A stretch of 50,877 nt of DNA from Nitrospira sp. UW-LDO-01. Its GTDB lineage: Bacteria; Nitrospirota; Nitrospiria; Nitrospirales; Nitrospiraceae. This document shows positions 8,732-17,279 of this stretch, one piece after another. Made by a program: the position numbers and the translations under genes. Numbering within the stretch: position 1 is the stretch's first letter; each line of letters opens with the position of its first letter. Location: positions 1 to 50,877 of the forward strand of contig NIUT01000162.1 in the NCBI GenBank assembly GCA_002254365.1, in the 5' to 3' direction. The notes beneath the pieces are model-generated. The model saw only the letters and a list, made by a program, of their open reading frames with translations. It made no database searches and had not been told where the DNA came from.

Positions 8732-8821
8732 CGACTGCTCCCTACTGAATCATGTCCAGAGTCGCCGTCAGCCGCATCGCACACAACTCCCGTTGCCTCA
8801 GTCACTCAAACGACCATGGAG

Positions 8822-9589
8822 TCATTGAAAACTGCGCACCATCGAGCCGACAACGAGATACCAGCCGTCGGCCAGCACGAATAGAATCAACTTGAACGGG
8901 AGGGAGATGACGACCGGAGGCAGGAGCATCATACCCATCGACATCAAGATGCTCGCGACAACCATGTCGACGATCAGAAATGGAATGTAAATCAAGAAGC
9001 CGATTTGAAAGGCGATTCGCAACTCACTCAGAATAAAGGCAGGAATGATGGCTTGGGTCGGAACGTCCTCAACCCGATCCGGTTTGGGGATGTGACTTAA
9101 CTGAATGAACAACTCAAGGTCCTTGTCCCGGACCTGTTTCAGCATGAACCCACGAACCGGCTCAATCCCCTTCTTCCACGCATCTTCATAGGAGATCTGT
9201 TCGGCAAGCAACGGCTGCAGCGCGTTGTTGTAGACGGACTGCCCGACCGGCGCCATAATGAACATCGTCAGGAACAGGGCCAAGGACAACAAGACTTGAT
9301 TGGGAGGGACGGCTTGTGTGCCGAGCGCTTGCCGGAGGAAAGCCAGGACAATGACGATCCTGGTAAACGATGTGACCATGATGAATAAGGCCGGTGCCAA
9401 AGACAGCACCGTCAACAGGATCAGAATCTGGATGACGACGGCCATTTGTTTCGGGCCGCCAGCCCCCAAATCAATGCTGACGGACGGGCCGTTTGTGGCT
9501 GCTTCTGCTGCCGATGCCAAAAGCAGCATCCCCGCCCCGACGACAAGCGTCCAGCCAAGAAATCCTGAATGAACGCGATCAGCGACCAT
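8822..9589 (-). CDS. fliP: Flagellar export gate protein FliP
   Basis: FliP is the main pore-forming subunit of the flagellar export gate. With the start at 9589 it has 255 residues: an N-terminal cleavable signal sequence (hydrophobic core ending ASAAEAA), then four membrane segments and the FliP signature near RIVIVLAFLRQALGTQAVPP. The ATG at 9589 is chosen because AGAAGGA lies about 7 nt upstream; a longer frame reaches 9649 but lies within fliO and adds no conserved sequence. It overlaps the fliO stop by 11 bp, so translation is probably coupled. Confidence 0.96.
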   Translation of the reverse strand: MVADRVHSGFLGWTLVVGAGMLLLASAAEAATNGPSVSIDLGAGGPKQMAVVIQILILLTVLSLAPALFIMVTSFTRIVIVLAFLRQALGTQAVPPNQVLLSLALFLTMFIMAPVGQSVYNNALQPLLAEQISYEDAWKKGIEPVRGFMLKQVRDKDLELFIQLSHIPKPDRVEDVPTQAIIPAFILSELRIAFQIGFLIYIPFLIVDMVVASILMSMGMMLLPPVVISLPFKLILFVLADGWYLVVGSMVRSFQ

Positions 9590-9986
9590 GCTGTTCCTTC
9601 TCATGATCAGCCCAATGGAGCGGTTGTCGTTGAAGCCATGACGCCACATCCGCCCCTGGGGCCGAGGTCATCTCAGGGGAAGGCTTTTGAGCCGGCATCC
9701 CCAGCAATTCACGGAGATGTGCCGTATTGTTGATCCGTCCCAAGGAAATGAGATCGGTTGCCGTTGCTCCTACGATCAGATACTCGCCGGCGACTTCCAC
9801 CACACTGATCGTCTTGCGCGGAGCAAGATACCCACTCGCTAACACCTGAACCAGTGGCCGGCCACCGGAATTCCCTGCCCGTGGCCCCATCACCCGACGG
9901 GCCACAAATGCGACGATACCGATACAGACCAACACCACGGCCAGCGCCAAGACGGTTCGAATCAGGCTATCCCAGACGTCAATCAC
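9579..9986 (-). CDS. fliO: Flagellar biosynthesis protein FliO
   Basis: FliO is a small membrane chaperone that helps FliP assemble. The 135-residue product has one membrane segment near residues 8-30 and a cytoplasmic domain with the family pattern VASGYLAPRKTISVVEVAGEYLIVG, quoted here as two overlapping short stretches. A GTG start at 9984-9986 is preferred over the upstream ATG at 10046 because AGGGAG lies 6 nt before it; the ATG would also overlap fliN by 41 bp. It sits in the conserved fliN-fliO-fliP order. Confidence 0.9.
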   Translation of the reverse strand: MIDVWDSLIRTVLALAVVLVCIGIVAFVARRVMGPRAGNSGGRPLVQVLASGYLAPRKTISVVEVAGEYLIVGATATDLISLGRINNTAHLRELLGMPAQKPSPEMTSAPGADVASWLQRQPLHWADHEKEQHGR

Positions 9987-10005
9987 GCGTTCTCCCTTTG
10001 ACCAT

Positions 10006-10374
10006 TTACCGGAGCTGCTGAACCCGCTCGGCCGCACTGACCACATCGGTCAACCGAATACCGAACTTCTCGTTCACCACGACGACCTCGCCACGTGCAA
10101 CCAGTTTATTGTTGACCATCACCTCCATTGGTTCGCCTGCCAATTTGTCGAGCTCGATGACGGACCCTTGCGCCAACTGGAGCAGATCACGGATCGCCAT
10201 TTTGGTGGATCCCACATACACCGCGACATTCATCGGAATATCTAAAATAAAGTCGATATTCTTTGAGCTGCCTCCGGTTTCTGAATCCTGAACAGGCGGA
10301 AACGATGCAAGCTGTGGAGACATCCCTCCACCGGTCTGGGAATCATGAGGCGTCGTGGAATCTGATTCGGCCAT
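10006..10374 (-). CDS. fliN: Flagellar motor switch protein FliN
   Basis: FliN forms most of the lower C-ring. The 122-residue protein has a polar N-terminal tail (about 1-38) and a C-terminal SpoA domain (about 45-115) with the typical LDIPMNVAVYVGSTKMAIRD start and the LVARGEVVVVNEKFGIRLTD end. Length and domain order are normal. It follows fliM by 24 bp and precedes fliO by 19 bp. Confidence 0.96.
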   Translation of the reverse strand: MAESDSTTPHDSQTGGGMSPQLASFPPVQDSETGGSSKNIDFILDIPMNVAVYVGSTKMAIRDLLQLAQGSVIELDKLAGEPMEVMVNNKLVARGEVVVVNEKFGIRLTDVVSAAERVQQLR

Positions 10375-10398
10375 GTCGTTCGCGTCCTCCGGTCCCGC

Positions 10399-11373
10399 TT
10401 ATGTCAGCACTTTGGTCACGCGACATGCGTGATTGCCCTTATAGACCCCGGGACTGCCCTGAAATTTATGGTACCCTTCGATAAAGCAATCGAGTGGATC
10501 ACCCGGTCGCTGATTGAGTAACACCACATCCCCGGGAGAGAAATTGAGAACATCCTTGACCGTCACCGTGGCAGTTCCCAACCGAACGGCGATCGGCAGA
10601 GGACATTCCTGCAAGCGTTCTCGGAATCGTTGACTCCAGTCTCCATTCTGATCGACTTGGTCGGATACCAGGCCTGAATACAGTTTTTCTTTGATCGGTT
10701 CGAGCATGGCATAGGGATACACAATATAGAGCTCACGAGCGGTTTCACCGAGCACAACCTGCAACGTGACGACCATCACGATTTCTGACGACGTCACAAC
10801 CATTGCAAACTGCGGGTTACTTTCCGACCGTACATATTCCACTTTCACCGGTGCGACAGCCTGCCATGCCTTTTCAAGATCGACCAACGCCTGCAGCAAG
10901 AGCTTTTTGATCACACGTAACTGCACAGGAGTAAAGTCCCGGCCTTCCGGCTTCACGTGAGTTTGCCCCTTCCCGCCGAAGAAGTAATCGATGATCAAGT
11001 AGACGAGAAATGCATCCATCACGTAGAGCGCGCTACCGCGCAATGGCGACATGTGAAACACATTCAGCGAAGAGGGCTGCGGGATTTTCTTGAGAAATTC
11101 ACCGAACTTGATCACTTGAGTCCCGACCACCACAAAATCAATGGCGTCACGAAACATATTGGTCCAGGCCACCGATTGCCGGCGAATAAACCGGTCGTTG
11201 ATCATTTCCATCGTGGGCATTCGCCCGCGAATGATCCGCTCTTGATTGAAAAGATCGTATTGCGCGACTCCCTTTGCGGTCGTTTCACCTTCCTTGGGAG
11301 TCGTGTCGACTTCTCCCGAGACGACGCCTTTCAAGAGGGCATCAATTTCGTCTTGTGATAGGATTTTTTCCAT
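10399..11373 (-). CDS. fliM: Flagellar motor switch protein FliM
   Basis: FliM is the C-ring protein that binds phosphorylated CheY and joins FliG to FliN. The 324-residue sequence opens with MEKILSQDEIDALLKGV, the FliM N-terminal region where CheY-P normally binds. A CheC-like middle domain (about 50-230) and a C-terminal SpoA domain (about 245-320) follow. Length is normal. fliL ends 11 bp upstream. Retention of the CheY-binding segment implies that chemotaxis genes exist elsewhere in the genome. Confidence 0.96.
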   Translation of the reverse strand: MEKILSQDEIDALLKGVVSGEVDTTPKEGETTAKGVAQYDLFNQERIIRGRMPTMEMINDRFIRRQSVAWTNMFRDAIDFVVVGTQVIKFGEFLKKIPQPSSLNVFHMSPLRGSALYVMDAFLVYLIIDYFFGGKGQTHVKPEGRDFTPVQLRVIKKLLLQALVDLEKAWQAVAPVKVEYVRSESNPQFAMVVTSSEIVMVVTLQVVLGETARELYIVYPYAMLEPIKEKLYSGLVSDQVDQNGDWSQRFRERLQECPLPIAVRLGTATVTVKDVLNFSPGDVVLLNQRPGDPLDCFIEGYHKFQGSPGVYKGNHACRVTKVLT

Positions 11374-11384
11374 ACGAGCGATCT

Positions 11385-11936
11385 TTACTGAACGACAAAA
11401 TCCGTGAAATACGCCGACCGCACACCCGGCTTAGGGAGCAGCCCATTGATCCGTTGCGTAATCTCATCTCGCAATTGAAACTTCCCTTGCGTGGTTCTGA
11501 CCGCATTCACATCCTTACTGCTGAGTAACACCAGGACTGCGTCGCGGACCTGAGGAACCCGGGCGGACAGATCGGCAGAAACCGCATCACTGTCGACTTC
11601 AAGCTTGACCGTCAGCTTCAAATAGCGGACGTCCGGAACGTCAGCCAGATTCACAATGAACGGATCCAAATCGAACATCACTCCTGGGGCGGCAGTCTGT
11701 CCTGGCTTTCCACTTGTTCCGCCTTGTGGGTCGGGTTTAGCCGCTGTCTCAGTCTTATGCTCATCGGTATGTTCCGCATTTTTATCGGATCCGCCGAAGA
11801 ACTTGACGGCGACAACCGCTCCTCCCACACCGAACAGGAGGGCAACCACCGACACAATAATAAGCAACTTGATCGGGAGTGCCGGAGCGAGGGCCGCTCC
11901 AGCGGTTTTGTCGTCTGTCTCGGCTGCATCTGCCAT
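11385..11936 (-). CDS. fliL: Flagellar basal-body-associated protein FliL
   Basis: FliL is a single-pass membrane protein around the stator that supports motor output. The 183 residues comprise a short cytoplasmic tail, one membrane segment (about 20-45), a charged, Gly/Lys-rich periplasmic linker and a periplasmic FliL domain (about 90-183, with FDLDPFIVNLADVPDVRYLK). GGAGGA lies just before the ATG. It is the first gene of the fliL-fliM-...-fliA run, and a strong sigma-54 promoter match lies 41 bp upstream. Confidence 0.93.
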   Translation of the reverse strand: MADAAETDDKTAGAALAPALPIKLLIIVSVVALLFGVGGAVVAVKFFGGSDKNAEHTDEHKTETAAKPDPQGGTSGKPGQTAAPGVMFDLDPFIVNLADVPDVRYLKLTVKLEVDSDAVSADLSARVPQVRDAVLVLLSSKDVNAVRTTQGKFQLRDEITQRINGLLPKPGVRSAYFTDFVVQ

Positions 11937-11976
11937 AGCTCCTCCTTGAAGGCCTCACCGCCCCCGTGAAGCAACT

Positions 11977-11992
11977 GCAATGCATATGCCAT
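11977..11992 (-). promoter_or_regulatory. Sigma-54 promoter of fliL operon
   Basis: Read on the minus strand the site is TGGCATATGCATTGCA. It matches the sigma-54 pattern TGGCACG-N4-TTGCW with intact GG (-24) and GC (-12) at the correct 10-nt separation. Transcription would start near 11966, giving a 30-nt leader that contains the fliL ribosome-binding site. Two NtrC-type activators are encoded in the same cluster. Confidence 0.75.
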
Positions 11993-12150
11993 TGAACGGC
12001 TTGTGGTTGCCGGCCACGGAGCTTTGCAATAGATGTATTTCCACGAGGTTTTAGGAGAGGTGGGCCTGGTAGCTGGTACCTTCCCACTATACCGTCAGGC
12101 GAGTCGTTGACACCGTCAAGAAACTGACATGAGGGGAAGACGCGAGGAGT

Positions 12151-12180
12151 GGCACGGTGCCCCCAGTAGGGCTCCGTGCC
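12151..12180 (-). terminator. Stem-loop downstream of flgE
   Basis: GGCACGG pairs with CCGTGCC, and CCCC with GGGG inside, between flgE and the fliL promoter. With the neighbouring hairpin at 12191 it probably ends the fliK-flgD-flgE transcript. No clear T-run follows. The adjoining GAGAACGA resembles part of the palindromic repeats elsewhere in the window. Confidence 0.45.
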
Positions 12181-12190
12181 TGAGAACGAG

Positions 12191-12216
12191 GCCCGGGAAG
12201 AATCTTCCTCCCGGGC
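12191..12216 (-). terminator. GC-rich terminator hairpin after flgE
   Basis: GCCCGGGA at 12191 pairs with TCCCGGGC ending at 12216, extended by a GAA/TTC pairing, 15 bp beyond the flgE stop. The position and stability fit an intrinsic terminator separating flgE from the sigma-54-driven fliL operon. Confidence 0.6.
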
Positions 12217-12230
12217 TACAACCGATACAT

Positions 12231-13589
12231 CTATCGTTTCAGATTCACCAACTCTTGAAGCACTTCATCCGAAGTCGTGATGACCCTCGAATTTGCCTGG
12301 AAGCCTCGCTGGGCTGCAATCATCTCAATAAAACTTTCCCCCAGATCAACGTTGGACAACTCAAGCGTATTGGCAAGGACTCTTCCAAGACCAGCAGACG
12401 TGGCTGCCCCGATCAACGGTTGTCCGGAGGTACCGGATTCGGCAAACGTATTTTTTCCGGTTCGCACAAGCCCGAGGGGATCAGGGAACCGCGCCAACGC
12501 TAACTGGGCCAGCGGCCGGACCTGCCCATTTGAGAATCTTCCATTGATCATTCCGTTGGTCTCCACACTGAATGTCTGGAGCGCTCCGGCCCCGAATCCA
12601 TTTTGAGATTGCTGAACCAGCCCTGAGGCGGCCCCGAACTGAGTGGTCAAGTTCATGCCGTTTCCCCCATCGGTCGTGACACTTGTCCCGAAGTTGAAGC
12701 TGATCGCTTGATCGGCAGTCGCGCCGACAAAATCGATCTGTGACTGTCCAACTGTACCTCCGGCCGTGCCTCCAGCCGTGCCGCTATCGTAGCTCGTCAC
12801 GACACTCTCCGTGTCCAATGCGCCTGAGGTGTTAAAGGTCAACGTCCCCGAGGCTAACCGCACCAGTCCGAGCGAGGTATTCACATTCGATGTATGGTAA
12901 TTACCCGTGACGATTTCGCTCGTACTGCCGACCACGTTATACGTCCAGGTGTTCGCTGCCGTCTTCGTAAAATAACTCGTCAGGAGATGACTGTTGCCCA
13001 CGGAGTCATAGACCGTGATCGACGAGGAGAACCGAGCCGTCCCGGCCGGATCCGCAAGGGAAAATGTATCGGTCGCCGATTGTGAATTGAGATTGGCGCC
13101 GATATCGACGGTGCTGGTCGGATTCGGAGGAGCCGTGGTCGTCGGAAGTGTTACACCGCTGATGCTGGCAGTGATGAGCCCACTGGTATTGACTTGAAAA
13201 CCCTGGAGCAGAAATCCGCTTGGATCAACGATCTGGTTCTGCGAATTCAAGTGAAACTGTCCAGCCCGAGAATAAAACGCCGCCCCGGCTGTATCGCGAA
13301 GGACAAAAAATCCGTTACCGTCTACAGCCAAGTCCAATGCGTTGCTCGTGGTGCTGAGCGAACCTTGGCTGAAGTTTCCTTGCACGCCGTTGAGCGCGAC
13401 ACCCAGACCGGTCTGAATCGCTCCGCCCGCCCCTCCCAGTGAGGAACTGATCAGGTCGGCGAAGACAGAACGGCTGGACTTGAATCCCACCGTGCTCAAA
13501 TTCGCAATATTATTTCCCACGACCGATAGCGCATTGCCGTTTGCGTTCAGCCCGCTGACGCCCGTAAAAAGCGACGACAGAATTCCCAT
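12231..13589 (-). CDS. flgE: Flagellar hook protein FlgE
   Basis: FlgE is the hook subunit exported through the flagellar apparatus. The 452-residue protein starts with the rod/hook N-terminal motif (FTGVSGLNANGNALSVVGNN, then IANLSTVGFK). The middle is Ser/Thr/Ala/Gly-rich and beta-rich. The C-terminus is the coiled-coil motif LSNVDLGESFIEMIAAQRGF. A strong GAGGAGGA ribosome-binding site fits a highly expressed structural protein. It directly follows flgD by 21 bp, and terminator hairpins lie beyond its stop. Confidence 0.95.
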   Translation of the reverse strand: MGILSSLFTGVSGLNANGNALSVVGNNIANLSTVGFKSSRSVFADLISSSLGGAGGAIQTGLGVALNGVQGNFSQGSLSTTSNALDLAVDGNGFFVLRDTAGAAFYSRAGQFHLNSQNQIVDPSGFLLQGFQVNTSGLITASISGVTLPTTTAPPNPTSTVDIGANLNSQSATDTFSLADPAGTARFSSSITVYDSVGNSHLLTSYFTKTAANTWTYNVVGSTSEIVTGNYHTSNVNTSLGLVRLASGTLTFNTSGALDTESVVTSYDSGTAGGTAGGTVGQSQIDFVGATADQAISFNFGTSVTTDGGNGMNLTTQFGAASGLVQQSQNGFGAGALQTFSVETNGMINGRFSNGQVRPLAQLALARFPDPLGLVRTGKNTFAESGTSGQPLIGAATSAGLGRVLANTLELSNVDLGESFIEMIAAQRGFQANSRVITTSDEVLQELVNLKR

Positions 13590-13610
13590 CGGTACAGTCC
13601 TCCTCTTGTG

Positions 13611-14264
13611 TTATCTCAACTCGACGATCTCGGACGGATCAACCGACAAATCACCGACCAGGAGTTTTGCCTGCCCTTCTTCCATGCGGATACCGGACAC
13701 GGTGAGGGTCGCACGCCCCTCTACGTTCACCGACCTTCCTTCCCCGTCTGCTGCGGAAATGACATAACGGTACAGGCCCTTGGGCATCTGCACTCCGTTC
13801 TGGTTCTTTCCATCCCACTCGGCAGCATTGGGTCCGGCCAATCGATCACGATACTCTAGCGTCCTCATGACTTGTCCGTCTGCATTCTGAATGCTGACGA
13901 GAACTTTCGCAGCATTCTTCTCCAGCGAGTACCCGAACGTGGCCGGGCCCTCTCCCAGCTGAACCAACGGATGACCGATCGTCACCGTGCGGCCAACCAT
14001 GGGAAGCAGTGTGAATTGTAAAGACGCCGTTTGCGCATCGAGGCTCTGCTGCAGCAGCTGCGCTTGTTTTGCACTTTGTTCGAGCTGGCTGAACTGCGCG
14101 AGCTGCGAGACGAACTCGGTATTGTCTGTCGGCTTCAATGGGTCTTGGTTCTTCAGCTGCGTAACCAATAGTTTGAGAAAGTCGTCCTGTCCCAGGGATC
14201 GAGGTCCTGTTTTTTCAGGCGTGGATGGGGTCACGGTCGTGCTCAGTCCTGCGGGATCGATCAT
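13611..14264 (-). CDS. flgD: Hook assembly scaffold FlgD
   Basis: FlgD caps the growing hook. The 217-residue product has the export/assembly region LGQDDFLKLLVTQLKNQDPL (about 26-45) followed by PTDNTEFVSQLAQFSQLEQ, then a FlgD Ig-like/tudor region (about 75-190) with AEWDGKNQNGVQMPKGLYRY. Domain order and length are typical. GGGAG precedes the ATG. It lies between fliK and flgE, a conserved arrangement that couples hook-length control, capping and hook subunit. Confidence 0.95.
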   Translation of the reverse strand: MIDPAGLSTTVTPSTPEKTGPRSLGQDDFLKLLVTQLKNQDPLKPTDNTEFVSQLAQFSQLEQSAKQAQLLQQSLDAQTASLQFTLLPMVGRTVTIGHPLVQLGEGPATFGYSLEKNAAKVLVSIQNADGQVMRTLEYRDRLAGPNAAEWDGKNQNGVQMPKGLYRYVISAADGEGRSVNVEGRATLTVSGIRMEEGQAKLLVGDLSVDPSEIVELR

Positions 14265-14282
14265 GTGGAGTCTCCCTTCGTC

Positions 14283-15905
14283 TTACGCCACCACGTTCAG
14301 CCGCCCCTGGAGGGGACGGTACATCTCATCCGACCACCCGTGAGCCTGCTCCTGTACGCCCCTCTGGGATCCTTGCTGTCCGGATTGTCCCTGTTCCTGA
14401 AACAATCCCTGTTGGAACGAGCGCCCACCACTCTGGCGATCGATGTCGACTCGAAACTGTCCCATGTCGAGTCCGCTCGCTTGCAGCGTGGTTTGAAGTC
14501 TGTCCTGTCCGTTGAGAAGGAACTGCCCAACCTCCACCCGATCCGTCAAGAAGTGAGCGTGAACGGACTCGTTCATCATGGCAACACGGATGTTGACATG
14601 CCCCAACTCTGGCTGGGCCACTTCCAACACCACTGAGCGCAAAAGAGAAGGAGTGGGTGGCTGGGTCAGATCAGGCACTGGGGAGACTGGTTGTGCCGGC
14701 GGCACAATGACCGTTGGGGAAGATGCCGTGGGTACGGAAACGGCTTGACTTTGTGCGACAGCCGCATACTGTTCCATTGTACGGCCATTCATGGATGGAA
14801 GGTCGACAACCGCCCCCTGAACGAGCTTGCTTTCAGGATTGCCTTGCTGTCGCCCCTCATGCTCCTGCCCTGACTGACTGAACAGTTCCTCCTGATCAGC
14901 AACGAGTTGCCGTCCATGAGGGATGATCTCCTGAGTCTTTGGACCAGCATCTCCCTGATCCTCATGAGCCGGCACAAGTTGAGGCCCCTGATTCTCCGCT
15001 GAATGGCGCGCGACACCATTATCGCCTCGATCAGGGGCCGCCAGGTTTTGATCAAATTGACTCCCTGGTAAGAGCTTTCCGTCATGGGTCTGGACAAGCC
15101 GAGCACTAGTGTGATCGGACGCCGAAATGGTTTCACCGGATGGCGAGGTTTGAATCGCAGCGTGAGTGGTTACAGAATCGGTTGCGCTCCGCTGCAGGTC
15201 ATGATCACCCTTGGTGCCCCCCAGCTCAGTGGTCTGCTTGACGTGGGGCTCAGCTTCTCTCTGAGACGGCGATGCCGCCTGAGCCTGTTCCGGCCCGTCA
15301 GCCGATACAGGAGGTGCTCCTTTCTCAAGTGAACGATTCTCGGTTGGTCGCACTGAAGCGTTAGTCACCATTGGTGTTGATGAAGATCCTTCATCGGAAC
15401 TACATTCGCAGTCTGAGACCTGCAAGCCATCGTGCGTCTCCGGTACCACATTGGCCACCATCGGAGCTCCTGCCTGAGACACATTCGCTGGCGTCATCGA
15501 CACAAACATGGATCCATCCGCTGTTGATCCGGAGTTACTCTGCGACAATGCCGATTCAGATTCGTCCTGAGAGCTATCCGTTGTCTGACTTTGACTATCG
15601 CTTAACTTTTCACTACCTGAAGTACGAGCCTGTGTGGCCTCAGCCCGTTCAGTGTGAGACGCCGCAGAGCTAAGGTCTTTACTCTGCTTGGGATCCGGTC
15701 GATCCTCGGCCTTATAGGATCCTCGTGGACTCTCCGCTTCCTGAGTGTTCCCCTTCCTCTCTTCGCCACGAACCCCTTGCAAAACAGAAGAAAAACTCTT
15801 CTGAACGGCAGGACCACTGAAAGAAGCAGAACGAGCAGTCCGCACTATTCCACCTGAGGTAGGGTTCGATGTGGTGGAGAGTAGATCTGGGGTAATGAAA
15901 TCCAT
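14283..15905 (-). CDS. fliK: Hook-length control protein FliK
   Basis: FliK is the secreted ruler that measures the hook and switches FlhB. The 540-residue product has a long Ser/Gln/Glu-rich, low-complexity N-terminal part (about 1-420). A C-terminal hook-length domain (about 440-520) carries LEVAQPELGHVNIRV and GQFLLNGQDRLQTTLQASGL. The start at 15905 is chosen because GAGGA precedes it and because a longer frame to 15953 would overlap the sigma-54 promoter. At 540 residues it is longer than enteric FliK (about 405), and the ruler part would set a longer hook if length scales. Identity rests on the C-terminal domain and on flgD/flgE next door. Confidence 0.9.
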   Translation of the reverse strand: MDFITPDLLSTTSNPTSGGIVRTARSASFSGPAVQKSFSSVLQGVRGEERKGNTQEAESPRGSYKAEDRPDPKQSKDLSSAASHTERAEATQARTSGSEKLSDSQSQTTDSSQDESESALSQSNSGSTADGSMFVSMTPANVSQAGAPMVANVVPETHDGLQVSDCECSSDEGSSSTPMVTNASVRPTENRSLEKGAPPVSADGPEQAQAASPSQREAEPHVKQTTELGGTKGDHDLQRSATDSVTTHAAIQTSPSGETISASDHTSARLVQTHDGKLLPGSQFDQNLAAPDRGDNGVARHSAENQGPQLVPAHEDQGDAGPKTQEIIPHGRQLVADQEELFSQSGQEHEGRQQGNPESKLVQGAVVDLPSMNGRTMEQYAAVAQSQAVSVPTASSPTVIVPPAQPVSPVPDLTQPPTPSLLRSVVLEVAQPELGHVNIRVAMMNESVHAHFLTDRVEVGQFLLNGQDRLQTTLQASGLDMGQFRVDIDRQSGGRSFQQGLFQEQGQSGQQGSQRGVQEQAHGWSDEMYRPLQGRLNVVA

Positions 15906-15941
15906 GTCTATCCGTCCTCGTGAGATTCCGGCAGGACGAAA

Positions 15942-15957
15942 TACAAGCCCCATGCCA
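15942..15957 (-). promoter_or_regulatory. Sigma-54 promoter of fliK-flgD-flgE
   Basis: The minus strand reads TGGCATGGGGCTTGTA, matching TGGCACG-N4-TTGCW except T for C at two positions, one of them in the -12 GC. Spacing is exact. The start of transcription would be near 15931, 26 nt before the fliK ATG. A dyad, GTGATT-N8-AATCAC at 15996-16015 (about -65 to -84), could be an activator site. Confidence 0.62.
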
Positions 15958-16484
15958 GGCTAGCGGTTCCTAATGATCTGAAATATCGAGTGGTTGTGAT
16001 TCCACTTACAATCACAGAGAGGGAAAGAGGCAAATTTTACTCGGTGGTAGGCAAAAGGAATCGGAATGGGGAAAGAGCTCGTTTCAACGTTCTTAGAACG
16101 GAGGCTCCATGTGTTGTGGATTCTCCGTACCAGGCTCCTCTGGCAGTTTGAACCGAAAATGCCAATCCGGGTGTCAGCACTCCGGAGGCGATCGGACTTG
16201 GACTTGCCTTCAGGATCGTACTTGAACCGCAGCGAGCGAAAAAAGATCCAAACTCAGCGCCTCCTGAAATGGTTGATCAAGATTCACGGAATCAGCGGCC
16301 TTGACCACAGCTGGCACTCCAAGACACATTAGCCCCACGGCTGCGGATGAGAGAAGTCAAATCATGGTCCTACCCAACCTACTGAATGGGAACTGGTTAG
16401 GTCATCTGAGGTGTCTCCGGTTCACAACATCTGTCCGTCGGCCACTGTGCGCTGTTTCCAGCATCTACCCCAAAACTTCTACCC
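15958..16484. other. 527-bp stretch between exported-protein gene and fliK
   Basis: This gap contains the small exported-peptide ORF at 16210-16338 and the 6-bp dyad at 15996-16015. A plus-strand 88-codon frame (16066-16332) is Arg/Leu/Lys-rich and antisense to the operon; I do not call it a gene. With the gene at 16485 it interrupts the motE-fliK junction. Confidence 0.5.
16210..16338 (-). pseudogene. Small exported-peptide ORF or truncated gene
   Basis: A 42-codon minus-strand frame (GTG at 16336-16338, an internal ATG at 16327-16329) encodes a hydrophobic segment ending in an Ala-x-Ala-type cleavage site (VPAVVKAAD). About 25 residues starting SVNLDQPFQEALSLD follow, then TGA at 16210-16212. 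In the same frame five hydrophobic or small residues precede the GTG, back to a TGA right after ATG-ATT (16363-16365). A normal signal peptide may therefore have been broken by that stop. It could be a tiny secreted peptide or the head of a decayed periplasmic protein. No family is recognised. Confidence 0.35.
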
Positions 16485-17096
16485 TCATTGCACCCACTGA
16501 CCGACGATCGTGAGCTGGCCGGCCACAATACTCGTGATGTGCCCTTCTTGGTCAAGAAGCGCGATCAGCCATCCACTCACATTCCCCTTGCCTTTGGCCC
16601 CGCTTTGAAAATTCATTCTGCCGTTCAGCAACAGTCCTGGCACGAAGTTGCCGACCGGTGTCTCAAGACAGGTCGCACCATCCGGTATCTCACAGGGCAC
16701 CGGAGTAGGACCGACACTGGATACCATCGTCATATTTGCCTCATACACACCGGCAACCATTCGAGCGTGAATGGGACCAGACTGGGTGGCAAGTGGAACA
16801 TTGGTATCATAGGTGACTGTGAAGCCACCACTGATGTCGCCTGCAAATGTACCCGTGATGTGCCGATCTCTCACAATAAACCGCGCGCTGTGACCAGCAG
16901 GCTTGACGTCACCCTCATCGATCGACCAAGGCGTATTCTGAGCATGTGTACTTGAGACAATGAATGGAACCTGCTGGCCGGCAACCACCGGCTCAGAAAG
17001 AGCATCAAGCGTAACCATGATTATACAAGCCAAGAGCGAAGCCCTGGATAGAGCTGTTCGTAGAGACTGACTAATAGAGGCGCTGCGTCGAGACAT
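16485..17096 (-). CDS. Predicted exported protein, unknown function
   Basis: The 203-residue product (start at 17096, MSRRSASI) has an Arg-containing N-terminus, a hydrophobic segment near residues 17-35 and a likely cleavage after VVAG, so it is probably secreted. The mature part is Gly/Thr/Val-rich with alternating beta-strand pattern and two Cys (PCEIPDGATC) that could form a disulphide. ATGs at 17126 and 17111 are alternatives. An AT-rich leader with a TATAAT box suggests it has its own promoter. It sits between motE and fliK where no flagellar gene of this kind is expected, and looks like an insertion into the flagellar order. No family is recognised. Confidence 0.7.
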   Translation of the reverse strand: MSRRSASISQSLRTALSRASLLACIIMVTLDALSEPVVAGQQVPFIVSSTHAQNTPWSIDEGDVKPAGHSARFIVRDRHITGTFAGDISGGFTVTYDTNVPLATQSGPIHARMVAGVYEANMTMVSSVGPTPVPCEIPDGATCLETPVGNFVPGLLLNGRMNFQSGAKGKGNVSGWLIALLDQEGHITSIVAGQLTIVGQWVQ

Positions 17097-17145
17097 GCCA
17101 ATGTTCTCCATTAAATTTAATAACATACGTATTATGATTCAAGTT

Positions 17146-17151
17146 ATTATA
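17146..17151 (-). promoter_or_regulatory. Possible -10 box of the exported-protein gene
   Basis: A perfect TATAAT on the minus strand lies 50 bp before the start at 17096, in a conspicuously AT-rich 60-bp leader between GC-rich genes. No good -35 hexamer is seen 16-18 bp upstream, so an activator or chance is possible. Confidence 0.35.
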
Positions 17152-17279
17152 TCGTATAGTATTTATTTAGCGAATGCAACTCTCGAGAGAGCGGCCAAGC
17201 CGTCGATCGTCCTGAGGACGGACGGAAAGAGACTGAAGTTCATCTGTGTGGCTGAAACAACCAACGGTACGGTGGAATT

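Noticed and set aside
16066-16332. 88-codon plus-strand frame upstream of fliK
   Set aside because: Arg/Lys/Leu-rich, antisense to the signal-peptide ORF at 16210-16338, and its GGAATCGG leader is a poor ribosome-binding site.
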